From Aved-18 sp964606665 (GTDB taxonomy: Bacteria; Cyanobacteriota; Vampirovibrionia; Obscuribacterales; Obscuribacteraceae): a stretch of 64,000 nt of DNA. Where the stretch lies: contig CAZSHS010000013.1 in assembly GCA_964606665.1 (NCBI GenBank), positions 24,136 through 88,135 of the forward strand, written 5' to 3'. The notes below the pieces were generated by a model that saw nothing but the letters and a program-made list of their open reading frames with translations, did not search any database and had not been told where the DNA came from. Each line of letters opens with the position of its first letter. The stretch's first letter is position 1. A program made the position numbers and the translations under genes. Shown piece after piece: positions 45,248 through 53,615 of the stretch.

Positions 45248-47161
45248 ATGTCCGAGTCCAAATCCAATTCAAAACTAAATAGGATTTATGCCTCAGCCAT
45301 ATGCTCCTGCCTGCTTCTGACGAGTGCACTTCCTGCAATGGCAACCAAAATGGAATTGCGCCCCCTTCCTTCACGCAAAGACGTTAAGGAAAAAGCATGG
45401 GACGCAAGCTCAGATCGTGAAGCTCTTACCATTTCCAAGTTCAAACGTCGTATGGATTATCGCGATGAAGCCATGCTCAAAGCTCAACAAGCCGAAGAGC
45501 AAAAGGCTAGAGAACTTGAAGCACAAAAGAAAGCTGAACAGCAAAAAGCCAGTATTTCAAACGAAGCCAAGCAGCAAGCTAATCGCTTTAATAATGAAGG
45601 CGTACTCCTTGGCAACAAAGGTCAGTGGCAGGCTGCTGTTGAAGCTCACGAAAATGCTGTCAAATACGAGCCTTCAAACAAACAATTCAGAATCAATTTA
45701 TCCTGTGCTCGCACTGCAATGGGCGAACAAATGCTCAAGTCGAAAAATTACCAAGCAGCGGCTGGACTTTTCCGCAAAGCTCTTTGTGCCGCTCCAGACA
45801 ATGGCGCTGCAGGCAAAATGCTCACCCAAGCTATCAAGGGCATGGGCGTAGATCCTAGCGACGCTGAATCAAGAGTGAAATTGGGCGACCAACTTCTTGC
45901 AGCAGGCGATTATCAATCTGCTTACATCGAATATCAACAAGCGATGCAAATCGAACCTTCAGCCATGGTGCTTGTCAAATTTGGCGACATGGAACTTGCA
46001 TATCGCAGAATCGACCAGGCTAAACACTGGTACAACCAAGCTATCGTCAAAGACCCCGAATATGGTCCAGCGTACCGTCAATTAGGTCTCATAGCCCGAG
46101 CCGAAGGCGACCACACCCAAGCTGCTGCTTCACTTCGCAAAGCCTTGATTCTTGATTCAAAAGATGTAGCCGCTGGTCAAGCTCTAGTTGAAATCTGGAG
46201 AAAACAAGTCGCTAAAGATCCTTTGTCAGCCGAAAATCATCTTGGTCTTGCTGGCGCACTACAAATGACCGGTGACTTCCAGGGAGCCGAAGGCGAGTAC
46301 AGAAAACTCGAAACTTTAGAGCCAAGCCATCCAGCTATCAAAGCAGGACGTAAGAGCTTGAATAATGCCTATCACCACAACAATGCAGACAAGCACAAGA
46401 AAGCGGCTGAAACTCTTTTTGGTCAAGGACTTCGCAAAGAAGCACTGGCTGAAATTAGTCAGGCTGTAATGCTTGAGCCTCGCAATGCTAAATATCAATT
46501 TTTCTTAGGAGAATGTCTGGAAGCTTGTGGCGACTACAAAGGCGCTCATCAAGCCTATTTGACTTGTGTCTTAATCGACCCTGAAAAGAATCAGGAAGCA
46601 GCATCGCGTATGGCTGACATGCAGAAACAAAAACAATTGGCTCAGCCAAAATCGATCACTTCGCAGATGACGCAACCAGTAGCACAGCATGTTGTTCACA
46701 ATAATCAAATGAATCACATGAACCAAATGCATCAAATGCAATTCAATAATGTGCCTTCCAATATCGCCAAAAATATGTACGAAGGAGTGCAAGCTCCAGT
46801 ACAAGTACAAGCGCAAGCACCAGTGCAAGCTCCTGTACAAAAAATAGCTATTGCTCAACCAAGCGCTCTCGAGCGTGAAATGGCAATGGTAGCCGGTGCT
46901 GAAAAACAGCGCGATTACACTGAAGCAGTGAAAATCTTGAGACAACTTCTCTCCAATAATTTGAACAACGCAGATGTTCACCACAGACTTGCCGTCAACT
47001 TGATGGCACAAGGTCAAATCGGCGAAGCGGTAACCGAATTCCGCATCGCAAGCGCCCTCGCCCCAGAGCGTAAAGATTTGGCTTCCGACCTTGCACGCGC
47101 CCTATCGATTCACAAACGTTCCTTAATGAGCCAAGGCAATACTGCCGGAGGTGAGCAATGA
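45248..47161 (+). CDS. Exported tetratricopeptide-repeat protein
   Basis: 637 residues. A signal peptide (about 1-33) ends LTSALPAMA. A charged helical region KAQQAEEQKARELEAQKKAE follows. About eight TPR motifs lie at about residues 110-460 (for example GVLLGNKGQWQAAVEAHENA, GDQLLAAGDYQSAYIEYQQA, GLIARAEGDHTQAAASLRKA). A linker rich in His/Asn/Met (NNQMNHMNQMHQMQ) and Gln/Val/Pro precedes two more TPRs at the C terminus. Its stop overlaps the start of the rpoB-like gene (ATGA), so a predicted exported protein is translationally coupled to a polymerase subunit. The function is unknown; TPRs usually bind protein partners. Confidence 0.85.
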   Translation: MSESKSNSKLNRIYASAICSCLLLTSALPAMATKMELRPLPSRKDVKEKAWDASSDREALTISKFKRRMDYRDEAMLKAQQAEEQKARELEAQKKAEQQKASISNEAKQQANRFNNEGVLLGNKGQWQAAVEAHENAVKYEPSNKQFRINLSCARTAMGEQMLKSKNYQAAAGLFRKALCAAPDNGAAGKMLTQAIKGMGVDPSDAESRVKLGDQLLAAGDYQSAYIEYQQAMQIEPSAMVLVKFGDMELAYRRIDQAKHWYNQAIVKDPEYGPAYRQLGLIARAEGDHTQAAASLRKALILDSKDVAAGQALVEIWRKQVAKDPLSAENHLGLAGALQMTGDFQGAEGEYRKLETLEPSHPAIKAGRKSLNNAYHHNNADKHKKAAETLFGQGLRKEALAEISQAVMLEPRNAKYQFFLGECLEACGDYKGAHQAYLTCVLIDPEKNQEAASRMADMQKQKQLAQPKSITSQMTQPVAQHVVHNNQMNHMNQMHQMQFNNVPSNIAKNMYEGVQAPVQVQAQAPVQAPVQKIAIAQPSALEREMAMVAGAEKQRDYTEAVKILRQLLSNNLNNADVHHRLAVNLMAQGQIGEAVTEFRIASALAPERKDLASDLARALSIHKRSLMSQGNTAGGEQ

Positions 47162-50100
47162 GTTTCAACTTCCAAGCTCCAGACCTGGCTGAGTTCCCCA
47201 GACGTTCCTATCGTCGTTTCTTAGAAGAGACCATCGGCAACTTGTTTGCAGAAATCTCCCCTATCGCAAGCGACTACAGCAAACGTTTCGAACTCACCTT
47301 TGTAGGTCCGGACGGAAAAGTTAACTACTGGTTTGAAGACTATACTGCCGATTCTGGTTATCCCGAAACGGCTGAGCAAGCACGTCGCACCAATATGACC
47401 CATTCACGCAGAATGATGATGGAAGTGTGGTTGCGTGACACCGTCACTGGTGAATTGCGTAAATCAAAATGCTATGTCTCCGACGTTCCAGTTATCACCG
47501 ACCGCGGTACTTTCGTTATCAACGGCTCTGAGCGTGTAGTTCTTGGACAACTCGTTCGCGCACCGGGTATCTATTATTCACAACCAGGTCCCACCAGCTA
47601 TAAAGCTTTGTGGTTGGCTGAGCTTGGCGCACCTGTAACTTTCGAACTCGAAATAGACACATCGACTGGTAAAGCAAGCCGCTCAAAATGCAGAATCAAA
47701 TTACCTAAGAGATCTTGGGTCGCTGCAACCACCTTGCTTCAAGCAATGGGTGTGGACAGTGCTGACATCGAGAAAAAATTAGGCAAAAATCTAGAGCGCT
47801 CAAGAATCGACTGGAAAGCACTAAGTGTAAACGAAGCACTTTCAGTCGTAGGTAGAGCGTGGAAGCCAGATGGTTCTGGTGGAGCCGGTGCTGGTCAAAC
47901 CGCGATTGACGAATTAACCGACAAACGTCGTTACAGCTTAGGCAAACTAGGTCGTCGTCGCGTCAACAGAAAATTGGGTCTCGATAGCACCTCGCTTCAA
48001 TTGACCGCCAAAGACATCTTTGCTGCAGTCGATTATTTGCTTGGCTTACCCTACGACTCTGGTTTTGTAGATAACGTAGATAGTTTGGAAAACCGTCACC
48101 TTCGCGGTGTTGGCGAAACCATGACCAAAAACCTGAGACCTGCACTTTCACAAATGTGCCGTTCTATAAGAATGCGTTTAGAGCTAAACGAAGACGAAGA
48201 AATCGGCAGCCCAAACGAACTTATCGACACAAGACCGTTTGGCAATGCGATGAGCAAATACTTCGCCGGAAACCCACTGGTCCAATATTTGGATCAACAA
48301 AACCCGCTTTCAGAGCTTTCGCACAGAAGAAGAATCACCTCCTTTGGACCTGGTGGTATCGACCCTGCTGCAGCTCCAAAAGAAATGCGCGATGTGCACC
48401 CAAGCCAAATCGGTCGTGTATGTCTTGTAGAGTCACCCGAAGGTAAAAACTGCGGTATGGTCTCTTATCTTGCGACCTATTGCCGCATCGACGACGACGG
48501 TTTCTTGTGCGTCCCTTACAGAAGAGTAGAAAACGGCTACCTCACTGACGAAGTACAGTATCTGGCTCCAAGCGACGATAAAAAATACTTGCTTGCACCC
48601 CCCGATACAAAAGTGAGAAATAGCAGAATCGAAGGACCACTTGTGGCAGCTCGCCGCGGAGATATGTTCTTTGAAGTAGCACCCGAATCAGTAGATTTCA
48701 TCGGTATTGCACCACAAGGGTTCTTGTCTGTAGGATCTGGATTAATTCCATTCCTTGAGCACGATGATGCAAACCGCGCCCTCATGGGTGGTGGGATGAT
48801 GCGTCAGACTCTACCATTAGTCAGACCCGAGCGTCCTCGCGTGGGAACTGGCATGGAGCGCATCGTTGCTCGCTCTTCTGGTCACTCGATCACAGCCAAA
48901 CGCAGTGGCGTTGTAACCAACGTAACTGGTTCTGAAATCGAAATCACTCAAGCGACTGGTGGCAAACGCACCTATCCATTAACTAGATTCGACCGCACAA
49001 ACCAAAACACAATTGCCGACCAAAGACCTTCAGTCAAAATGGGTCAGCAAATCGAAGTCGGTCAAATAATCGCTGATGGTCCTGCTATCGACAATGGCGA
49101 ATTGGCTCTGGGCAGAAACTTGCTCGTTGCTTTCACCTGCTGGGATGGCTACAACTATGAAGACGCAATCATTGTTCGTCGTGGTTTAGTTCGCGATGAC
49201 AAATTGAGCCACATTGAAATTGAAAAACATTCAATTGGTGTTTATCAAACTCTTCGTGGACCTGAAATTCTCACACCAGAATTGCCCAACGTCACAGACA
49301 AAGATCTCGAGCACTTAGATGAGCGCGGTATCGCCAAAATTGGATGTTATGTAGAACCAGGCGATGTGCTCGTCTCCAAGCTCACACCAAAAGAGCACAA
49401 AGCACTTGCTGCTGAAGAAGAATTGCTCCAGGCAATCTTCGGCAAAGTAGCTGAAGAAATGGCGGATAACAGCCTTAGAGTTCCTCACGGCTCTGGCGGT
49501 CGCGTAATTGACGTTCGCATCTTCACACCTGAAACCACACCTGAAATGAAGGCTGGTATCATCTGCGAAATCGAAGTACTTATTGCCCGTATGTGCAAAG
49601 TAGAAGTAGGCGACAAACTAGCCGGACGTCACGGTAACAAAGGTATCGTCGCTAACATCGCACCCGATGAAGACATGCCTTATTTGCCAGACGGCACACC
49701 AGTCGATATTATCCTTAATCCGCTAGGCGTACCTTCGCGTATGAATATCGGACAAGTATTCGACACCCAGCTTGGCTGGTATGCAAGCATCTTGAATCAC
49801 TATTACAGAATTCACCAATTCGACGAATCGATTCAAGAAGACGCCTCATACAATTTGGTCACTGGCGCTCTTGAGCAAGTTCGCCAATTGCCCGGCTACG
49901 AATGGCTAGGCGAAGATGGCAAAGTAGTCTTGACCGATGGCAGAACTGGCGAAAAATTCGACCGTCCTGTACTTGTGGGCAGACAATACATGCTCAAGTT
50001 GAATCAGCTCGTATTGCACAAAGTCAATGCACGCTGCGGACTGGGCGGACCTTACGCAGCAGTAACCCAACAACCTGTTGGTGGTAAAGCCAACCACGGT

Positions 50101-50940
50101 GGACAAAGAATGGGCGAAATGGAAGTATGGGCAATCCAAGCTTTTGGAGCCGCTCACATACTGCACGAAATGATGACTGTCAAGGCCGACGATATCGAAG
50201 GACGTCATCAGATTTACGCCGATATGGTCCAGGGCAAAAATATCACTCCAGGCGGACGGACTGCCGCTTTCGACGGATTGTGTTGTGAAATTCGAGGGCT
50301 TGGTTTAGAGCTAACTCTTGGAAAAGTAGTCGATAGTTTCGATGATGTACCGGTTAGAGTTTGCAGTAAAGCAGATTTGCCTGCGGATCCTACGCTAGAA
50401 GAACAACTTCAGGTGAAATCAGTTGTTATGCTTGAGGAAGATAACAACAAAATTCTGGAAATTCCAGCTGGCGACTACGAACCTGCAGTGAGACCACCAA
50501 TGGTACCAATGATTACATCTTTAGGCGGACCAATGGGTGTCAAACCAGTCAAGAAATCTAAACTGGAAGAATCCGGAGAATCTTTGATAGACGACGATTG
50601 CGAAGACATGGAAGAAGATTTGGCACAAGCGATAACATTTGCTCCACCAGCTTCACCACAACAAAAACAAGAGTCAGAAGACAAAGAAGCCCTGATCGTA
50701 AACGACTTCATAAGCAGCATCACCGCCGACTTGTTGGCGAATGAGAAAGCAAGTACTGAAGCCAAGTTATCCAGTCTGTCAAGCATCATTGCCCCTGAAC
50801 TGGATGAGACCGAAGACGAAGAACTAATGGACTTTTCTTCACTCAGCGACTTGCAGCAGTTAGCCGACGAACTCAATTTCTTAGGCAAAGTCGAAGCGAA
50901 TGTGGCTGGTAGCACAACCAAATTCGATTCTGAGAAATAA
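47158..50940 (+). CDS. rpoB: DNA-directed RNA polymerase subunit beta, divergent
   Basis: 1260-residue RpoB with all main domains. The catalytic region GYNYEDAI (Glu668, Asp669) and VGDKLAGRHGNKG (Lys820, Lys828) are intact, as are PFLEHDDANRALMG and VTQQPVGGKA. Odd features are several changes in the rifamycin pocket (about 369-396: FAGNPLVQYLDQQN and HRRRITSF), GGMMRQ (545-550) where nearly all RpoB have SNMQRQ, a changed end (PGGRTAAFDGLCCEIRGLGL instead of the PESFNVLVKE type), and an acidic Ser/Glu-rich C-terminal extension of about 150 residues. rpoC or rpoC1/C2 does not follow, and no ribosomal protein genes precede it. It may be the only RpoB in an unusual place or a second, specialised copy. 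Confidence 0.93.
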   Translation: MSFNFQAPDLAEFPRRSYRRFLEETIGNLFAEISPIASDYSKRFELTFVGPDGKVNYWFEDYTADSGYPETAEQARRTNMTHSRRMMMEVWLRDTVTGELRKSKCYVSDVPVITDRGTFVINGSERVVLGQLVRAPGIYYSQPGPTSYKALWLAELGAPVTFELEIDTSTGKASRSKCRIKLPKRSWVAATTLLQAMGVDSADIEKKLGKNLERSRIDWKALSVNEALSVVGRAWKPDGSGGAGAGQTAIDELTDKRRYSLGKLGRRRVNRKLGLDSTSLQLTAKDIFAAVDYLLGLPYDSGFVDNVDSLENRHLRGVGETMTKNLRPALSQMCRSIRMRLELNEDEEIGSPNELIDTRPFGNAMSKYFAGNPLVQYLDQQNPLSELSHRRRITSFGPGGIDPAAAPKEMRDVHPSQIGRVCLVESPEGKNCGMVSYLATYCRIDDDGFLCVPYRRVENGYLTDEVQYLAPSDDKKYLLAPPDTKVRNSRIEGPLVAARRGDMFFEVAPESVDFIGIAPQGFLSVGSGLIPFLEHDDANRALMGGGMMRQTLPLVRPERPRVGTGMERIVARSSGHSITAKRSGVVTNVTGSEIEITQATGGKRTYPLTRFDRTNQNTIADQRPSVKMGQQIEVGQIIADGPAIDNGELALGRNLLVAFTCWDGYNYEDAIIVRRGLVRDDKLSHIEIEKHSIGVYQTLRGPEILTPELPNVTDKDLEHLDERGIAKIGCYVEPGDVLVSKLTPKEHKALAAEEELLQAIFGKVAEEMADNSLRVPHGSGGRVIDVRIFTPETTPEMKAGIICEIEVLIARMCKVEVGDKLAGRHGNKGIVANIAPDEDMPYLPDGTPVDIILNPLGVPSRMNIGQVFDTQLGWYASILNHYYRIHQFDESIQEDASYNLVTGALEQVRQLPGYEWLGEDGKVVLTDGRTGEKFDRPVLVGRQYMLKLNQLVLHKVNARCGLGGPYAAVTQQPVGGKANHGGQRMGEMEVWAIQAFGAAHILHEMMTVKADDIEGRHQIYADMVQGKNITPGGRTAAFDGLCCEIRGLGLELTLGKVVDSFDDVPVRVCSKADLPADPTLEEQLQVKSVVMLEEDNNKILEIPAGDYEPAVRPPMVPMITSLGGPMGVKPVKKSKLEESGESLIDDDCEDMEEDLAQAITFAPPASPQQKQESEDKEALIVNDFISSITADLLANEKASTEAKLSSLSSIIAPELDETEDEELMDFSSLSDLQQLADELNFLGKVEANVAGSTTKFDSEK

Positions 50941-50958
50941 CGGAGTTTTTAAAAGACC

Positions 50959-52101
50959 ATGGCAAGCTTGAGACTGCACAAAGTCAATTCAATAATCAAA
51001 GTAAGTACACTGCTTACATCAGTTTGGTTCATGAGCATGAGTGCAGTTTTCGCAGTCCCTGCCTATCAAGGTCACCCAGAAGATCCTACATATAATACAT
51101 ATGCGGCTCTTCCATCCAACAACACCGACCAACAACAAGCAGATGCATTGGTGCCGGGTGATGGCTCTACTCCAAACGGTGTCACCCCTGGTGAATATTC
51201 AGATGCTCCGCCTGCTACAACGGGTACAGCCGATCAAGGTCCCGGACATAATTTTCCTGTTGGTACAGGTAATGACCGAACCATGGTTAGAGTTTTTCAT
51301 ACAAATAGCCGCGGCGAGCGCGAAGTGACAACTATTCGCCCAGACCAATTGCTCGATGATGAACTCAATCGAATAGAAGGAATTCTGGGTATCAATATGC
51401 GCTCAGGCGAGGCCTTAATTGAAACGACCGCCACGCCCCAACAATTAGAGCAACTAAACGAAGTGCTTGCACCATATCCTCAATACGATATGAACGGCGA
51501 CAAGAAAAAAATCAATCGTGATGCTCCAGGACAAAATTATCCAAAAACCACAAGCTTATATGGACTCACTTCAGATCACCCGTTGCCGACGGTGTGGACT
51601 TTTTCGCGATATCTTGTAATTGCAGGCGTGGTGCTTGCAACTGTATTCATGTCGCTTGCATGTTACTCAATGGTTGTAGGCAGCCCTTATGCAGGAAACA
51701 GAGTTATTGCATGTGCTGCTGGTTTGATGATGCTTCTATCGGCATACACCATCTGGAAAATTGTCCAGATGAATACATTTAGAGCAAACTCAAACGACCC
51801 GCCTCAAGTTAGACAGGGAGCCACTGATGCTCAAGTCCAAGATGCATTCATGTACCGACCAGATATTCCAGCTACACCTGGTGGCAACGCAACCACCGGC
51901 AACAGACAAGGCTTGCCTGTAGCACCTCTAGCTAACGCCAAAAACGGTGGCGGCAACACACAGAATGTGAACAACAACCAAACATTCAATGTTAACGATC
52001 CAATTTTCAATAACGGTTTTCCAAACGGAAATGATCCAAACGGCACATTCAACGTGAATGACCCTATCTTCACCCAAAACAATCCAGTAACGGTGAACTA
52101 G
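50959..52101 (+). CDS. Exported protein with two membrane helices and C-terminal Asn-rich repeats
   Basis: 380 residues. The signal peptide (about 1-32) ends SAVFA. A Pro/Thr/Asn/Gly-rich segment runs to about 100, followed by a small folded part (MVRVFHTNSRGEREVTTIRP). Two membrane helices (about 216-270) are separated by GSPYAGNR, in the pattern of VirB2/TrbC-like pilins or small inner-membrane subunits. The C terminus is Asn/Gly-rich and contains TFNVNDPIF twice, about 21 residues apart. It starts 18 bases after the rpoB-like gene and is followed directly by the lipoprotein-like gene. No family recognised. Confidence 0.72.
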   Translation: MASLRLHKVNSIIKVSTLLTSVWFMSMSAVFAVPAYQGHPEDPTYNTYAALPSNNTDQQQADALVPGDGSTPNGVTPGEYSDAPPATTGTADQGPGHNFPVGTGNDRTMVRVFHTNSRGEREVTTIRPDQLLDDELNRIEGILGINMRSGEALIETTATPQQLEQLNEVLAPYPQYDMNGDKKKINRDAPGQNYPKTTSLYGLTSDHPLPTVWTFSRYLVIAGVVLATVFMSLACYSMVVGSPYAGNRVIACAAGLMMLLSAYTIWKIVQMNTFRANSNDPPQVRQGATDAQVQDAFMYRPDIPATPGGNATTGNRQGLPVAPLANAKNGGGNTQNVNNNQTFNVNDPIFNNGFPNGNDPNGTFNVNDPIFTQNNPVTVN

Positions 52102-52105
52102 AGTG

Positions 52106-52801
52106 ATGAGTAAAACAGTCAAAGCACTTTCAATGGGATTCTTGATGGTACTTGCCACAGCAGGCTGTCAGGCTTGCCAGGCAGCATATGCCGAAAGTAA
52201 GCATGAAGTATTTGCTGCAGGCGACCATCCAGTAACTCCTAAAAAAGCGGTTAAGTTAGACCACACTCTAGATAGATACAAACCTAAAAATCCAGTTTTA
52301 GAAACTGGCGCCACTTACATGGATTCAGCCAATACACCGGCTGTACGCTGGTTTGAAAAAATGGATCGTTTCATTGTGGCAGCCAAAATTACATCTCAAG
52401 AAAACATCATTTTAAACACTCCTCTCAACCGAGAAGTAGAGCGAGTAAAGCGCTGGTCAGATACTGCAAGTGACATCTCTAAGCGTTATAAATCACTTGC
52501 ATACAAACTGAAAAACATGGAAACTCCACAAGGTCATCCTGGACTAAAAGAGTATTGCGAACTCACTGCTGAGTGGTATTCAGATGCCGCTCAAGTCTAT
52601 GAAGACATGGTCACCAAGCGTCCGCCGGCAAAAACTGTCGAGGATCTAGACGAACAACTGGACGATGTGGTGCAACGCTCGCGCGCGCTCAAAGAAACAG
52701 CAAAATCACTAAAGGCTATGGATGATGAATTGCGCAATAAATATCGCGTTCACTATCGCAAAGATCAAGATGCCTTGCAACGCTTTATTAAGGGTAACTA
52801 A
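52106..52801 (+). CDS. Exported helical protein, possible lipoprotein
   Basis: 231 residues from ATG 52106 (GTG 52103 is in frame just before). The N terminus is MSKTVKALSMGFLMVLATAGC, with Cys in lipobox-like context (LATAGC), followed by QACQAAYAES. The mature part is mostly helical and charged (REVERVKRWSDTASDISKRY, DDVVQRSRALKETAKSLKAM), resembling a four-helix bundle. It lies 4 bases after the stop of the preceding membrane-protein gene and 25 bases before the winged-helix gene. No known family. Confidence 0.7.
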   Translation: MSKTVKALSMGFLMVLATAGCQACQAAYAESKHEVFAAGDHPVTPKKAVKLDHTLDRYKPKNPVLETGATYMDSANTPAVRWFEKMDRFIVAAKITSQENIILNTPLNREVERVKRWSDTASDISKRYKSLAYKLKNMETPQGHPGLKEYCELTAEWYSDAAQVYEDMVTKRPPAKTVEDLDEQLDDVVQRSRALKETAKSLKAMDDELRNKYRVHYRKDQDALQRFIKGN

Positions 52802-52826
52802 GTCTTTAAAAGGATCAGGAAGAAAA

Positions 52827-53573
52827 ATGGCAATTCAGTTGAACTCCCGCGACGAACTAATTTTCAAGCTCATTGAAGAGCATGAAGTTCTGCTGGAAAA
52901 ACATATTTCTTACTTCATCGCTGATGATGCAAAGCCGGTCTTAATTAGAGACCGCCTCAGAAAACTCTTCTATCTCGACTATCTTATTTGTCATCGTCAC
53001 AACACTAAATTGCCCTGGTGGACCACACCTACAAAACCGCTTGTATACATGCTCACTAATACCAAAAGTGAGGCAAGCGATAGATTCGATGCCGATTGGC
53101 AACGTCATCATCTTGAAGTAGCTAATCTGCGCATGCTTTATTTGCAAGCACAGCAAGAAGGACACATAAGCAATTTCAAATGGAAGACCTTAAAAGACGA
53201 AATGATCAATGCTTTGGTCGAATTCGAATGCAAGGGCAAAAAACACAAATTAGGCATCATCAATAATTTCAAAGCAAGCGATGACTGGTCGAACAAAATG
53301 GACAGACATCTGAATGAAATGCAATTGACTGGAATTTTTATAGTCTCAAGAGACAATGAAGCTCAAAAAGAATCCCAAAAATTATTCGCTCAAAGCCACT
53401 TAGATAAGTCAGTTTTCTTTTGTGTTCATCAGGAAATGTACCAGAGTGGAATCGTAAGCAAAGTTTGGCAGAACGCTAAACACGAACAGTTTGACCTGTT
53501 TATCAAAAATACAGGAAACATCGTTGAAAGTGATGCGTGGACAAAATCGGGTCCTACACAAGCAGCCGTTTAA
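52827..53573 (+). CDS. Replication-relaxation-like winged-helix protein
   Basis: 248 residues from ATG 52827, preceded by AGGATCAGGAAG; the open frame runs further upstream but inside the previous gene. The N-terminal 80 residues fit a winged helix (DELIFKLIEEHEVLLEKHIS, IRDRLRKLFYLDYLICHR, KPLVYMLT). A block HHLEVANLRMLY follows that is typical of the Replic_Relax family found near plasmid or integrative-element genes. The C-terminal half (IFIVSRDNEAQKESQKLF) could be an alpha/beta nuclease-like domain. It has no mobile-element neighbours here. The assignment is by pattern only. Confidence 0.6.
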   Translation: MAIQLNSRDELIFKLIEEHEVLLEKHISYFIADDAKPVLIRDRLRKLFYLDYLICHRHNTKLPWWTTPTKPLVYMLTNTKSEASDRFDADWQRHHLEVANLRMLYLQAQQEGHISNFKWKTLKDEMINALVEFECKGKKHKLGIINNFKASDDWSNKMDRHLNEMQLTGIFIVSRDNEAQKESQKLFAQSHLDKSVFFCVHQEMYQSGIVSKVWQNAKHEQFDLFIKNTGNIVESDAWTKSGPTQAAV

Positions 53574-53615
53574 AGACAAAATAGCGTATACTTTTAGCCC
53601 CTTTCTAAAAGACAT

